Made by a program: the position numbers and the translations under genes. Source: JANXUC01 sp043782485 (GTDB taxonomy: Bacteria; Acidobacteriota; Terriglobia; Terriglobales; Acidobacteriaceae). From it: a DNA stretch of 64,000 nucleotides. The stretch spans positions 34,121-98,120 of the forward strand of contig JAYWAL010000055.1 of NCBI GenBank assembly GCA_043782485.1, in the 5' to 3' direction. Under the pieces are notes generated by a model. That model saw only the letters and a program-made list of their open reading frames with translations, was not told where the DNA came from and searched no databases. Numbering within the stretch: position 1 is the first letter of the stretch; every line of letters starts with the position of its first letter. Below, in pieces: positions 8,611 through 17,325 of the stretch.

Positions 8611-9273
8611 ATGTCCCGTCAAGGACAGTTGTTGGCAGTCTGTTTACTTTTAGTGTTGGCCGCGGTCGGTGGCACAGCGCAGGAACCTGGCTCCGTGTGG
8701 GACAAGAAGAACGAGATTGCCGGAATCGTAGAGCGCGACTTTGCTAGTGGCCACGCCATTACGTCGCCGGCGATTCCGCCGCCCCTGACCGACAATCGCG
8801 TCAACATTGGCCGAGGCATGGCATTCCAGGGCAACTACGGCAGACGGCTCCGCACCAGCGACCTCTATGCGCTCACCTTCGAAGTTCCGGTCGTATACTT
8901 GCCGGACCAGGATCTTCTCTCCAGCAATGATCTAGTCCCCGAGGGCTATAAGGCCTTATTCATCACCCCGGGAGTTCGCGCCAACTTGTTTCCGAATACC
9001 TTGGTCTCGCCTTGGGCCGCGGTGGGCGGCGGTTTCGGACGCTTTACCACCTCCAAGACGGGCGTTTTTAACGTGCTGAAAGTTCCCGGCAAGAGCAGCA
9101 CAACGAGCGTGTTCCAGTTCGGTTTGGGTGTGGACGTGAAGGTCTGGCGAGCACTGAAATTTCGCGGAGAAGTTCGCGACTTTTATTCCGGAGTTCCGGA
9201 ATTGAATGTGGTCCAAGGCCGCAGCCGCATGCACAACTTCATTGGTGGTGGTGGCGTGGTCTGGGTGTTCTAG
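8611..9273 (+). CDS. Secreted outer-membrane beta-barrel-like protein
   Basis: The 220-residue product starts at an ATG with a strong AGGAGG-type site (TTAGGAGGGGCA). Residues 1-23 form a signal peptide (LLAVCLLLVLAAVGGTAQ). The mature part alternates polar and hydrophobic residues in strands (MAFQGNYGRRL, LYALTFEVPVVYL, WAAVGGGFGRFT, VFQFGLGVDVKVW, FRGEVRDFYSG) and ends GGGGVVWVF. A terminal aromatic after a strand is the usual signal for outer-membrane barrel assembly. It resembles the opacity/OmpA-like eight-strand barrels common in acidobacteria. No ligand or partner can be named. Divergently oriented from rimO. Confidence 0.75.
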   Translation: MSRQGQLLAVCLLLVLAAVGGTAQEPGSVWDKKNEIAGIVERDFASGHAITSPAIPPPLTDNRVNIGRGMAFQGNYGRRLRTSDLYALTFEVPVVYLPDQDLLSSNDLVPEGYKALFITPGVRANLFPNTLVSPWAAVGGGFGRFTTSKTGVFNVLKVPGKSSTTSVFQFGLGVDVKVWRALKFRGEVRDFYSGVPELNVVQGRSRMHNFIGGGGVVWVF

Positions 9274-9318
9274 ACAAATTCCACTTCAGGTCGTGTAGCA
9301 CCGCTATTGAACCGCTCG

Positions 9319-11484
9319 CTAGCGAGACTCAGCGTTAATTTCTTCTAAAAGCTGCGGCAACCGATCCGCGTCTTCCTGCGACGCTGCAAATCGCGCCCGT
9401 TCGTAGTGAAGGGTAAAACTGTCCACCGTCTCCCGAATTCGAGTATCCGGAATGGCCTGGGCAAACTCCGCCGCCGTTTGTTCCGGCTTTTTACTCCAGC
9501 CTAGTTTGGCCAAAGAAGCGGTCATCCGCTCATAGGAAATTGCGGCGGCTTCCTGCGGCGCTTTGGCAGCTTTGCGCCTTCGCAAAAGGCGGAACCAGCC
9601 AAACACCCGGTTGCCATTTGCGACCAATAGAAGAAAGAACGCCAGCCCGGCTAAACCGCGGAGCCCATGCGCCGGGAACCCATTGACGTGATCTCCGCCG
9701 CGTCGCGCTGACGCCAGCAAACGCTGGTAGGGCTTCATCACGCGGGCCTTGAGAGTCTCCAGTAGGGCGCGACTTCGGCGCGCACCTTCCTCTCCCAATG
9801 ACTTTTGCCGGGCAAAATCATAGTTCACAACCCACTCGCGCCAAAACGACGTCATGGCATCCAGATAAAGCGCGATCCGGTTCCATCCGCCGCTGTGCGT
9901 TGGCAAGGAGGCGGCTGGTGTCGGATCGAAGCTAACCCACCCATAATTCGGAAAGTAGGCCTCCACCCACGAATGCGCATCGCGAGCTCGAATCACATAT
10001 TTGCCGCTCAGGTCGTTGAACTCGCCGCCGCGAAAGCCGTTCACCACGCGGGACGGAATGCCAATGCTGCGCAGCATCACAGCCATGGCCGACGCAAAAT
10101 ACTCGCAGTGTCCTCGCTTGCGCTCAAACAGAAAATTCGCGACGGGATCTTTCGGCGCTGTTGCGGGAAGCTGCAATGTGTAGCCATAGTGGTCGCGTAG
10201 ATGACCCTCCAGCGCGACGGCCTTATCGTAGGGATTGCTGGCGGCATCAGTTACCGCATGCGCTAACTGCAAGATTCGCGGATCGATTTCTGGAAGCTGC
10301 AAATAGGTTTGGAGAAGATCGGTGCGATAGGCTCCTTCCGCGCCGCGTAGTTCGACGGGTGTTGGACGCGCCGGATTCGATTCACCCTCATACAGAGCGA
10401 TGGGATGCGCACGATCCAAATCAAACACGCCACCGCCAGCATCGAAACTCACCAGACTGTAGTGGCCCGAGACCGTTACAGGTTGCTCCGCCAGGAAAAA
10501 GACGTTGCTGCTCAATGGTTCCAACAGAACGCGATAGCGCAGAAGATTGCCGTGGATTGACCTTGGACTGGATGTCACCACAAAGCGCCCATCCGGTAAA
10601 CGCGGCGCGATGGTGTTGGAATGTGGATTGGACCACGTGGTGCCATCAAACGAACTCAGCGCCACGCCGCGCCACTTGAATTCCCCGGGTGCCGCTCCGC
10701 TTTCCACCGCCACGTGCATGATTACCGCCTGCGATTGCTGAATTTCTCCGATGCTGCCCAGGCGAACCTCATTGCTGAAGCCCGTCGAAAGGTCACTGCC
10801 TGAGCTGTACGAGCCTGCGTATCCGCCAGCCACGCGGGGCAAAATGAAGAAGATTCCAGCCGCTCCTGCAAGAATACTGAACAGAATTGCGGGTGTGACC
10901 ACACTCAAGGACGAGCCAATCCGGCGCTCCAGTTTCAGCAGCTGTTCTTCGGAATAGATCGCGGTGGCCTGTGTGCCCGCCCGGTGCATTTGCAAAAGAA
11001 TGAATGTGGCGACGGCCATCAATAAGAACGCGCAAAATGCGAGAAAAAACGCGCTGTCCACCGTCAAAACCGACGCCGCCAGCACCATGGCGAACGACAA
11101 GGCCGAAAGCAAAACGTAGTCGCGATCTCGCAGCGGCGAGAACATTTTTACGACCAGCCCAAACATGACCAAATGAACCGTAGCCGTCAGAAAGCTGCGC
11201 GAAACCAGCAGAACATCGACCAGATAAAACAGGACAAAACCTAGGGCCAGGCGTGTATTCCAGCTCTCCGGCAGAACATAGCTCCTGCGGAGCAGCAGCA
11301 GATAACCGCGCCATAGTAGGGCGGCCGTCACGAACAATACCGATGCCAAATCCAACTGGCCCGTGGCCGCCAAGGTGCCAAAGCCGGTCATGACCATCAA
11401 ATAGAGGCTCGCCAGCAGATATCGGTCCACAGGCGTGGAAATCCGTGCTGGGTTTTGAGCGTCGGCTGTTTGCGTCGCGGACAT
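9319..11484 (-). CDS. tgpA: TgpA-type membrane transglutaminase-like protein
   Basis: This encodes 721 residues from the ATG at 11484, with AGGGG upstream. The N-terminal DUF3488-like part has about six membrane helices (to residue about 215). It is followed by an extracytoplasmic transglutaminase/protease-like domain with a full catalytic triad, C460 (GHCEYFASAMAVMLR), H504 (RDAHSWVEAYF) and D520 (VSFDPTP), then another helix and a cytoplasmic DUF4129-like tail. Family members are essential or important in some bacteria, but substrates are unknown. They usually sit beside MoxR ATPase and DUF58 genes, which are absent here. The upstream frame to 11556 lacks support. Confidence 0.88.
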   Translation of the reverse strand: MSATQTADAQNPARISTPVDRYLLASLYLMVMTGFGTLAATGQLDLASVLFVTAALLWRGYLLLLRRSYVLPESWNTRLALGFVLFYLVDVLLVSRSFLTATVHLVMFGLVVKMFSPLRDRDYVLLSALSFAMVLAASVLTVDSAFFLAFCAFLLMAVATFILLQMHRAGTQATAIYSEEQLLKLERRIGSSLSVVTPAILFSILAGAAGIFFILPRVAGGYAGSYSSGSDLSTGFSNEVRLGSIGEIQQSQAVIMHVAVESGAAPGEFKWRGVALSSFDGTTWSNPHSNTIAPRLPDGRFVVTSSPRSIHGNLLRYRVLLEPLSSNVFFLAEQPVTVSGHYSLVSFDAGGGVFDLDRAHPIALYEGESNPARPTPVELRGAEGAYRTDLLQTYLQLPEIDPRILQLAHAVTDAASNPYDKAVALEGHLRDHYGYTLQLPATAPKDPVANFLFERKRGHCEYFASAMAVMLRSIGIPSRVVNGFRGGEFNDLSGKYVIRARDAHSWVEAYFPNYGWVSFDPTPAASLPTHSGGWNRIALYLDAMTSFWREWVVNYDFARQKSLGEEGARRSRALLETLKARVMKPYQRLLASARRGGDHVNGFPAHGLRGLAGLAFFLLLVANGNRVFGWFRLLRRRKAAKAPQEAAAISYERMTASLAKLGWSKKPEQTAAEFAQAIPDTRIRETVDSFTLHYERARFAASQEDADRLPQLLEEINAESR

Positions 11485-11672
11485 GCGTCCCCTAATTCTC
11501 CGAGGCCGACCGCGGGAAGGGAAGTACTGAGCCGACGTAAAGCAATCGAAGGTCACTTCCGGTCAAGGGGAAAAGTCCGCCCAAGAAAGCTGAACCGGAA
11601 CGCTCGCCCTTCAGCCCATGAATCTTGATCTTTGAAATCTTCCGACTTCGCATTCCTCCCGAAAGCAAATGG

Positions 11673-11678
11673 TAGAAT
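11673..11678 (+). promoter_or_regulatory. Probable -10 element of the SRP RNA gene
   Basis: TAGAAT lies 7 bases before the predicted first base of the SRP RNA helix at 11686. No convincing -35 hexamer was seen at 17-18 bases upstream. Confidence 0.45.
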
Positions 11679-11685
11679 CGTTCAG

Positions 11686-11798
11686 GTCAGACATCGGTTC
11701 CACGCGACGTCTTCCCGCCAACCCCGCCAGGTCCGGAAGGAAGCAACGGTAACGGGCTCTTGCGTGTGCAGTGGGCCGCCGGTGTCTGGCTTTTTTTT
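11686..11798 (+). ncRNA. ffs: Signal recognition particle RNA (small bacterial, 4.5S type)
   Basis: The core CAGGTCCGGAAGGAAGCA (about 11729-11746) is the highly conserved apical domain with the GGAA tetraloop and symmetric internal loop that binds Ffh. The outer ends pair: bases 11686-11697 are complementary to 11779-11790 over 12 positions, with two G-U wobbles. A run of eight T follows (11791-11798) as the terminator. A TAGAAT -10 box precedes it. This gives an RNA of about 105 nt, right for the Alu-less bacterial form. The RNA and Ffh direct membrane proteins to the Sec translocon. It lies 85 bases upstream of a TonB-dependent receptor gene. Confidence 0.93.
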
Positions 11799-11882
11799 GT
11801 CCGCCGATTGGCCAGCGACCTGGTTACGATTCGATTTGCAAGATTTTCGATCCGAAACGATCTGCTCTCGGAGGAATTGTCA

Positions 11883-14102
11883 ATGCTTCGATGGCTGGTC
11901 GGATTTCTACTCGTTTCCGCACTTTCCGCCCACGCCGCTAATCTCAAAGGAAAAGTCACCGACGCCCTGAGCGGTGAAGCCCTGGGTCGCGTTCAGGTCC
12001 TGTTAGTGGAAACCGGAACGACGACCGTAACTTCGGAAGACGGAACTTTCCAGCTTCGCAACCTGAAAATCGGCAAGGCCACGCTGCGTTTCAACGCCGT
12101 CCGCTACCGCACCGTAACCGTTCCGTTCGCGATGGCCAGTACCGAGGAGACGAAAGAGCTCGAAGTCACGCTGGCTCCGGACAACTTCCAGCGCACCGAC
12201 AAGGTGGAAGTTCACGGTGACATTTTTCAAGGCGTCGATTCTCCGGCCATCAACGAAACCAACCTGACCAGCTCGGAAATCAAAGAAGCCTCAACCGTCT
12301 TCGCCGACGACCCTTTTCGCGCTCTGCAATCGCTTCCCGGCGTTTCCGCCTCCGGCAACAACGAGCTGCTGGCGCAGTTTTCCGTCATGGGCGCGCCGTT
12401 TAACAACGTTGGCGTCTATCTGGATGATGTGCTGGTGTTCAATCCGTTTCATAGCGTTGCGGACTTCTCCAACGGTGCTTCGCTCAGCTTGCTCACCAGT
12501 GAAACCACCGAAGAAATGAAGCTGCTGCCCGTGGCCTACCCGCAAAAGTACGGTGATGCAATCGGCGCGGCACTCGACATTCGCACCCGCGAAGGAAGCC
12601 GCACCACTCCAACATTCCGCACCTCGGTAGGCTTAGCGGATAGCGATTTCCTGGGCGAAGGCCAGCTCGGCAGGTCCAAACGCGGCTCGTGGCTGGCCTC
12701 GGCGCGCAAGAGCTATCTGGGCTATTTGCTGCACAATCTAGGCAACAGTAACTTCGCTGACGTATCGTTTTACGATGCTGATCTCAAACTCACTTACGAT
12801 CTGACGCCGAACCAAACCGTAAATGTACACCTATTGGGCGGACACACCGACGCCAACAATCGCAAAAGCGGTGTAGGCGTGAATGACACCAAGCTGGGCA
12901 GCAGCGATTTCTATTTTTACCGAGCGGGCTGGCGCTGGAACGTCAACCACAATCTGCTTCTCGATAGCCGCGCCGCATATGTCGGCCATCCGTTCATCGA
13001 CCGCAATTTCGCTGGTCAGGAGCTCTTTAACGACGCCTACCACGAATGGGTGGGCGCAAGCAGCGCCGTCTGGAGCTGGCGCAAAGACAACGTGCTCGAT
13101 GCTGGCGTCACGCTGCGGCGCTTACAAGACCGCGCCATCTATTACGGCTATGATGTACCGCGCCAGCCCCCAAATTCGTCCACCAAGATCAGTGATGACG
13201 ATTTGCGTGGCTCGGGCTATGTGCAGCAGGCGTCCAGTCTGTTCCACGGGCGGCTGCATATTTTAGGCGGACTGCGTTGGGAGGATCAGCAGCGACAGAC
13301 CACGCGGCCCTGGCTGCCGCAAGTTTCCGCTTCTTTTCAGGCGGGTCCTTCCACACAACTCCAGTTCGGAGTCGGACGTTACAACCAGTTTATTTTTCCA
13401 GACATTTTCAGGGCCGATACCCAATGCTCCACCCTGTCGGAACTTTTTCAGCGCGCTACGCACTACACTGCAACCCTGGAACAGCGCATCGGAGAAACAA
13501 CGCGCATCCGCCTAACTGGATTTGACCGGCAGACGGACAGCTTCGAATCCCTCCAGCATTCTCCGGGCTGTCCGTCAAATACACTACAGGGTACTTTCGG
13601 TACGGGCAACGGTTCGTCCCGTGGTTTGCAAATGGTTTTGCAGCGGCGCAGCGCCAACCGCCTTTCTGGCTGGATCGGATACACGATGGTATTCGCCAAC
13701 CAAGACTATCCCGTTAGTTTTGCCAAGACCCCGTCAATCCAATATCTGCCCAGCCTCGAAGACCAGCGCAATTCTTTGAACGCCTTTGCCAGCTACCGTC
13801 TCACGCCTTCGATCAATCTGAGTGGAAAACTGCTCTACGGCTCGGGCTTCCCAGTGTTCGTCGCGGCGACGACGGGACCACCAGTTGTCCAGCGTCTGCC
13901 AGCGTATGCGCGCGTGGATTTCCGCGTCGACAAAAGCTGGGCCTTCTCGCGCTGGAAGATGACGCTCTATGCTGAAGTCTTGAACGTAACCAACCACGAC
14001 AACCTGATTTCCACCGGCCAGCTAAGCGGCGGGGCGCAAGGTGTGGCAACCGAGCGGGCGCTCCCAATTCTCCCCACCGCCGGCCTAGTCTTCGAATTTT
14101 AA
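11883..14102 (+). CDS. TonB-dependent outer-membrane receptor with carboxypeptidase-regulatory-like domain
   Basis: This encodes 739 residues from an ATG with GGAGG 8 bases upstream. The signal peptide is LVGFLLVSALSAHA. Residues about 20-100 form a CarboxypepD-reg-like domain (LKGKVTDALSGEALGRVQVLLVETGTTTVTSEDGTF is split by its usual turns). A TonB plug follows (ALQSLPGVSASGNNELLAQFSVMG) and then a large beta-barrel ending LVFEF with a terminal aromatic. This is the layout of acidobacterial and Bacteroidota-type receptors for nutrients or siderophores. The substrate cannot be told. The upstream frame reaching 11760 runs through the SRP RNA gene and is not the start. A TonB-type protein is encoded at 58480-59367. 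Confidence 0.9.
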   Translation: MLRWLVGFLLVSALSAHAANLKGKVTDALSGEALGRVQVLLVETGTTTVTSEDGTFQLRNLKIGKATLRFNAVRYRTVTVPFAMASTEETKELEVTLAPDNFQRTDKVEVHGDIFQGVDSPAINETNLTSSEIKEASTVFADDPFRALQSLPGVSASGNNELLAQFSVMGAPFNNVGVYLDDVLVFNPFHSVADFSNGASLSLLTSETTEEMKLLPVAYPQKYGDAIGAALDIRTREGSRTTPTFRTSVGLADSDFLGEGQLGRSKRGSWLASARKSYLGYLLHNLGNSNFADVSFYDADLKLTYDLTPNQTVNVHLLGGHTDANNRKSGVGVNDTKLGSSDFYFYRAGWRWNVNHNLLLDSRAAYVGHPFIDRNFAGQELFNDAYHEWVGASSAVWSWRKDNVLDAGVTLRRLQDRAIYYGYDVPRQPPNSSTKISDDDLRGSGYVQQASSLFHGRLHILGGLRWEDQQRQTTRPWLPQVSASFQAGPSTQLQFGVGRYNQFIFPDIFRADTQCSTLSELFQRATHYTATLEQRIGETTRIRLTGFDRQTDSFESLQHSPGCPSNTLQGTFGTGNGSSRGLQMVLQRRSANRLSGWIGYTMVFANQDYPVSFAKTPSIQYLPSLEDQRNSLNAFASYRLTPSINLSGKLLYGSGFPVFVAATTGPPVVQRLPAYARVDFRVDKSWAFSRWKMTLYAEVLNVTNHDNLISTGQLSGGAQGVATERALPILPTAGLVFEF

Positions 14103-14161
14103 GCGGAATTCTAAAGCGGAATTCTAATGCGCCTTTTCTCCCCACCCCCTAAGCTATCCCC

Positions 14162-14383
14162 ATGGACCGCCTAACCCTCTTCGGCCTTTTCGCCGTTACT
14201 TCCATGCTGGTCACCTACGCGCTGGAGAATCGCAGCCGCTGGTTCATTTTTGCCTTCGCCATTTCCTGCATGTTGGGCTCAATCTACGGTTTCCTGCAAG
14301 GCGCATGGCCCTTTGGAGCCGTGGAAGCCGTTTGGTCGGTGGTCGCTCTCCGCCGCTGGTACATAACCGGAAACGCCCGCTGA
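14162..14383 (+). CDS. Small two-to-three-helix membrane protein, unknown
   Basis: The 73-residue product is hydrophobic. It has helices at about residues 5-21 (LFGLFAVTSMLVTYAL), 27-44 (WFIFAFAISCMLGSIYGF) and a shorter 48-62, and a basic C-terminus (RRWYITGNAR). It lies 59 bases after the TonB-dependent receptor on the same strand and could be co-transcribed. No Shine-Dalgarno is obvious upstream. The pattern resembles short conserved membrane proteins seen across proteobacteria and acidobacteria, but I do not recognise a named family. Confidence 0.6.
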   Translation: MDRLTLFGLFAVTSMLVTYALENRSRWFIFAFAISCMLGSIYGFLQGAWPFGAVEAVWSVVALRRWYITGNAR

Positions 14384-14468
14384 CTCGCTTCAGTTAACAC
14401 TCCACCGTTAGACATCCTGCCCTGAATCCCGCAAAATACAAGGTCCGACTACTTTGCAGGAGAACTCC

Positions 14469-15485
14469 TTGAACCAACCGAAGCGGGCCCTGGTTCGGGC
14501 CAAGATCACCGCCCTGGGCACGTATGTTCCGCCCCGTTTGCTCACCAATGCCGACCTTGAAAAAATGGTCGACACCACCGACCAGTGGATTATCGAGCGC
14601 ACCGGCATTCGCGAGCGCCACATTGTTGAGAAGGGCGTGGCCACCAGCGATATCGCCGTCGAAGCTGCTAAAAAGGCTCTGGCCATGCGCGGGATTGAAG
14701 CCAGCGACCTCGATGCCATTTTCGTGGCCACGGTCACGCCGGATATGTTGTTTCCCTCCACCGCCTGCCTGGTGCAGCACAAACTAGGAGCGAAAAAGGT
14801 TTGGGGCGTAGACCTTTCCGCGGCCTGTTCGGCGTTTTTGTTTGCGTTACAGAACGGAGCGCAGTTCATTGCCACCGGTGCCCACCAGCGCGTCATGGTC
14901 ATTGGCGCGGATGTCATGTCCTCCATCATCGATTACACCGACCGCGCCACCTGCATCATTTTCGGCGATGGCGCGGGCGCCGTCATTCTGGAGGCAGCGG
15001 ATGACAGTGATGGCGATGTGGGTATTTTCGATTTCGTTCACGAAGTCGATGGTTCCGGCGGCGAAGCCCTTTTCATGCCCGGAGGCGGGAGTCGCAATCC
15101 CACCACCCACGCCACGGTGGACCAGAAAATGCACTACGTTCATCAGGATGGACAGGCGGTTTTCAAATTCGCCGTCCGCAAAATGGCCGATGCGTGCGCT
15201 CAGGTTTTGGAACGCAACGGCTTGCAGGGTAGTGACATTGATGTCTTCATCCCGCACCAGGCCAATCTACGCATCATCAATGCCACCGCCGACCGCCTGT
15301 CGCTCAGGCCCGATACCACCATTATCAACATTGACCGCTACGGCAACACCACGGCGGCGACCATCCCGCTGGGAATGCAGACGGCGATTGAGGAAGGCAA
15401 GCTCAAGAAGGGAAGCCTGGTACTGCTGGCCTCGGTCGGCGCAGGCTTTACGGTCGGGGCGACGCTCTTGCGTTGGGCTTATTGA
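14469..15485 (+). CDS. fabH: Beta-ketoacyl-ACP synthase III
   Basis: FabH condenses acetyl-CoA (or a short or branched acyl-CoA) with malonyl-ACP to start fatty-acid synthesis. The 338-residue product carries the Cys-His-Asn triad at C120 (LSAACSAFLFALQ), H263 (FIPHQANLRI) and N293 (RYGNTTAATIPLG), and the C-terminal GAGFTVGATLLRW. The TTG at 14469 is chosen because AGGAG lies 6 bases before it. A TTG at 14454 in the same frame would place this site inside the gene. No other fab genes are adjacent. Confidence 0.96.
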   Translation: MNQPKRALVRAKITALGTYVPPRLLTNADLEKMVDTTDQWIIERTGIRERHIVEKGVATSDIAVEAAKKALAMRGIEASDLDAIFVATVTPDMLFPSTACLVQHKLGAKKVWGVDLSAACSAFLFALQNGAQFIATGAHQRVMVIGADVMSSIIDYTDRATCIIFGDGAGAVILEAADDSDGDVGIFDFVHEVDGSGGEALFMPGGGSRNPTTHATVDQKMHYVHQDGQAVFKFAVRKMADACAQVLERNGLQGSDIDVFIPHQANLRIINATADRLSLRPDTTIINIDRYGNTTAATIPLGMQTAIEEGKLKKGSLVLLASVGAGFTVGATLLRWAY

Positions 15486-15604
15486 GTTCAAGCACCGCGT
15501 GGCACAACGGGCAATTGCCATAGCGCTGGCTAATCCAAGGAACTCACCCCTTTCATGCCCGTCAATGGCGACCCGCGCCGAGCGTATTGAATTAATACCC
15601 ACCC

Positions 15605-15690
15605 TGTGATTCCGAAGCGAAGCGAGGAGTCCCGGTAACGCGGAGTCATTCCGGTTCCTGCTAGCTTTCTCGGCGTGAGTTCCATAACAA
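15605..15690. repeat. Dispersed GTCATTC-type repeat copy
   Basis: The stretch contains GATTCCGAAGCGAAGCGAGGA and GTCATTCCGG separated by a few tens of bases. The same word pair recurs near 35730, 38430 and 53215-53400 in this window. It fills most of the gap between fabH and the MXKDX gene and holds no gene. Confidence 0.5.
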
Positions 15691-15691
15691 G

Positions 15692-15719
15692 AAAAAGGAA
15701 CGGCCAAGGTGACCGTCCC
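15692..15719 (-). terminator. Rho-independent terminator of the MXKDX gene
   Basis: Read on the minus strand, GGGACGG and CCGTTCC pair over 7 bp (one G-U) around a 9-base loop and are followed by TTTTTC. It lies 32 bases past the stop codon. Confidence 0.65.
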
Positions 15720-15750
15720 TAAAGGCACTTGGTGGCGCGAACGGGAACAG

Positions 15751-16017
15751 CTAGTTCTGCTTCATCTCATCTTTCTTCATGCCATCGTCTTTCTTCATCT
15801 CGTCCTTCTTCATCTCGTCTTTCTTCATCTTCTTCGATTTCTTTTCCTTCTTCATTCCATCGTGTTTCATGGAATCGTCCTTCTTCATGTCGTCATGCTT
15901 CATGGAATCGTCTTTCTTCATGTCATCATGCTTCATGGTGTCGCCAGACTGCGCGAACAGGGACATCGACGTGGCCAGAACGGACAAGGCCATCAGGCTC
16001 TTCAACAGCTTCTTCAT
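15751..16017 (-). CDS. Secreted pentapeptide MXKDX repeat protein
   Basis: The 88-residue product has a signal peptide (LLKSLMALSVLATSMSLFAQ). The mature part is built almost only of M, K, D, E, S and H in pentapeptides such as MKHDD, MKKDD, DSMKH and MKKDE. This matches the description of the pentapeptide MXKDX repeat family (TIGR02953, from memory), whose function is not known. The DNA repeats behind it keep the reading frame. A highly charged, Met-rich periplasmic peptide could bind metal ions or act as a disordered buffer, but this is inference only. AAGGAG lies 5 bases before the start, and a terminator follows. Confidence 0.85.
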   Translation of the reverse strand: MKKLLKSLMALSVLATSMSLFAQSGDTMKHDDMKKDDSMKHDDMKKDDSMKHDGMKKEKKSKKMKKDEMKKDEMKKDDGMKKDEMKQN

Positions 16018-16137
16018 AAATTCTCCTTAAAAATGAGGCGTAGGGTTTAGTCGGCGCGGGGCCGACAGGGGATACGATCCCGCACTCGGAGGGAAGTTAC
16101 AGAGAATCAGAGGAAAGTTACGGAGAGATCGAGGCTG

Positions 16138-16683
16138 CTAGTCGAAAATCAAAATCGCCGCCCCAATCACGGTGGTCCACAACCCACGCTTATCGCCAAC
16201 CGCTGACTGCGTCACGTTGGCCGTGCGGACGATTTTGTTGGACAAGCGGTAGATTTGCTTTTTCTCATCCCACGACCGGTCCGGATCAAACTCCACATTC
16301 AGAGTCGTGGCTAGCATTTCGGCGGCGAGTTCTTCGGCATATTCTCCAGCTGCGTCTTCAGTTTCGCCGAACGAGTGGTGTTCGCTTAGATAGCCGTAGG
16401 TGTTGTGGTCGGAGGGAATGGCTACGCCGATGCTCGATGCCAGTAGGCGGTGTGCTTCGCGGGTGGAATTTTCGGCGATGACGGCGAACACTACCTCGCC
16501 TGGGCTTAGGTACTTCAGGCCCTGCTTGCGCGTCAGCATCTTACAGTTGGGCGGGAAAATGGAGGAAACGCGAACCAGATTCTGTGCGGCGATGCCAGCA
16601 TCCCGCAGAGCCAGTTCAAACGAGGTTAAACGCTCTTTGTGTTTCCCGACGCCCTTCGTAAAAAACATCCGCTTCGGGACCAT
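16138..16683 (-). CDS. pdaD: Pyruvoyl-dependent arginine decarboxylase
   Basis: The product is 181 residues from the ATG at 16683. The family cleaves itself between two serines to make a pyruvoyl cofactor and then decarboxylates arginine to agmatine. The site is seen as VRVSSIFPPNCK, with Ser40-Ser41. Other family segments are MFFTKGVGKH at the start, LSPGEVVFAVIAENST and the ASSIGVAIP-HNTYGYLSEHH region. The role would be in polyamine supply or acid tolerance. No agmatinase or agmatine deiminase gene is in the window. The start is uncertain: in-frame TTGs at 16695 and 16713 lie nearer a GGAGGA site, but sequence similarity to relatives begins at MVPKR. Confidence 0.92.
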   Translation of the reverse strand: MVPKRMFFTKGVGKHKERLTSFELALRDAGIAAQNLVRVSSIFPPNCKMLTRKQGLKYLSPGEVVFAVIAENSTREAHRLLASSIGVAIPSDHNTYGYLSEHHSFGETEDAAGEYAEELAAEMLATTLNVEFDPDRSWDEKKQIYRLSNKIVRTANVTQSAVGDKRGLWTTVIGAAILIFD

Positions 16684-16792
16684 GTTTTTGCCCAATTCTG
16701 TAGGTTCCTCCAAAATGGAAAATTAGCGTTGAATGTAACACACTGGAATGTGAACGGCGCGTGAAAATTACAGTTTGCCGAGCCACAGGAAC

Positions 16793-16820
16793 AAAAAGCG
16801 GGAACCCGATGGGTTCCCGC
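16793..16820 (-). terminator. Strong rho-independent terminator after the small secreted protein
   Basis: On the minus strand GCGGGAACCC pairs perfectly with GGGTTCCCGC around a 3-base loop and is followed by TTTTTG. It lies 27 bases past the stop at 16848 and separates that gene from pdaD. Confidence 0.9.
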
Positions 16821-16847
16821 TCCCAACATCTGAAAATACCTTAGACC

Positions 16848-17180
16848 TTAAGCAGCAGCCTTGACGGTGGCAACCTTGACTTTGTCGCCATCGACGGTGC
16901 CAGTAACGGTCGCCTTCTGGCCAGCCAGTTTGTCCAGGTCAGCATCTCCGCCGGATAGGGTGTAGACCTTATCGCCGACTACGAGAGCGTAGGCTGAACC
17001 CTTCTTGACGCAGCCTTTGGTGCAGGCGGCTGCTTCGCCAGAGTGCTTGGCACCGCACATGGCATCGGACACGGTTCCGGTGAGAGTTCCTTCTTTTCCG
17101 CCAGCAAAGGCAGGCAGAGACAGGGTGAAGGCAATGCCGAGAACGGCAACGGTGGAGAGGGCTTGCAAGCGAGTCTTCAT
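16848..17180 (-). CDS. Small secreted protein with SDAMCGAKH motif
   Basis: This encodes 110 residues from the ATG at 17180, with AGGAGA 7 bases upstream. The signal peptide is LSTVAVLGIAFTLSLPAFA. The mature protein begins with LTGTVSDAMCGAKHSG, followed by ACTKGCVKKGSAYALVVGDKVYTL and a repeated TGTVDGDKVKV strand pattern. This suggests a small OB-like beta-barrel with three conserved cysteines (AMCGAKH, AACTKGC). Short secreted proteins with this exact start are frequent in acidobacteria, from memory, and lack a known role. A strong terminator follows, so it is a single-gene unit. Confidence 0.75.
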   Translation of the reverse strand: MKTRLQALSTVAVLGIAFTLSLPAFAGGKEGTLTGTVSDAMCGAKHSGEAAACTKGCVKKGSAYALVVGDKVYTLSGGDADLDKLAGQKATVTGTVDGDKVKVATVKAAA

Positions 17181-17325
17181 TCGGAGATCTCCTAAATTTC
17201 TTTCGATTTTCATCCTTGTAACCGTTCGCTTGCGCGGCTAGTTCGCAAGAGAGCGACTCTTTCGAACACAGAAAGCTAGGGCTGCATGGATGTGATATCT
17301 GAAAATAACCTACACCTTTTCCGGC

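Noticed and set aside
15750..16020. CRISPR-like array because of regularly spaced repeats
   Set aside because: The repeats are coding (MXKDX pentapeptides), very short and without unique spacers.
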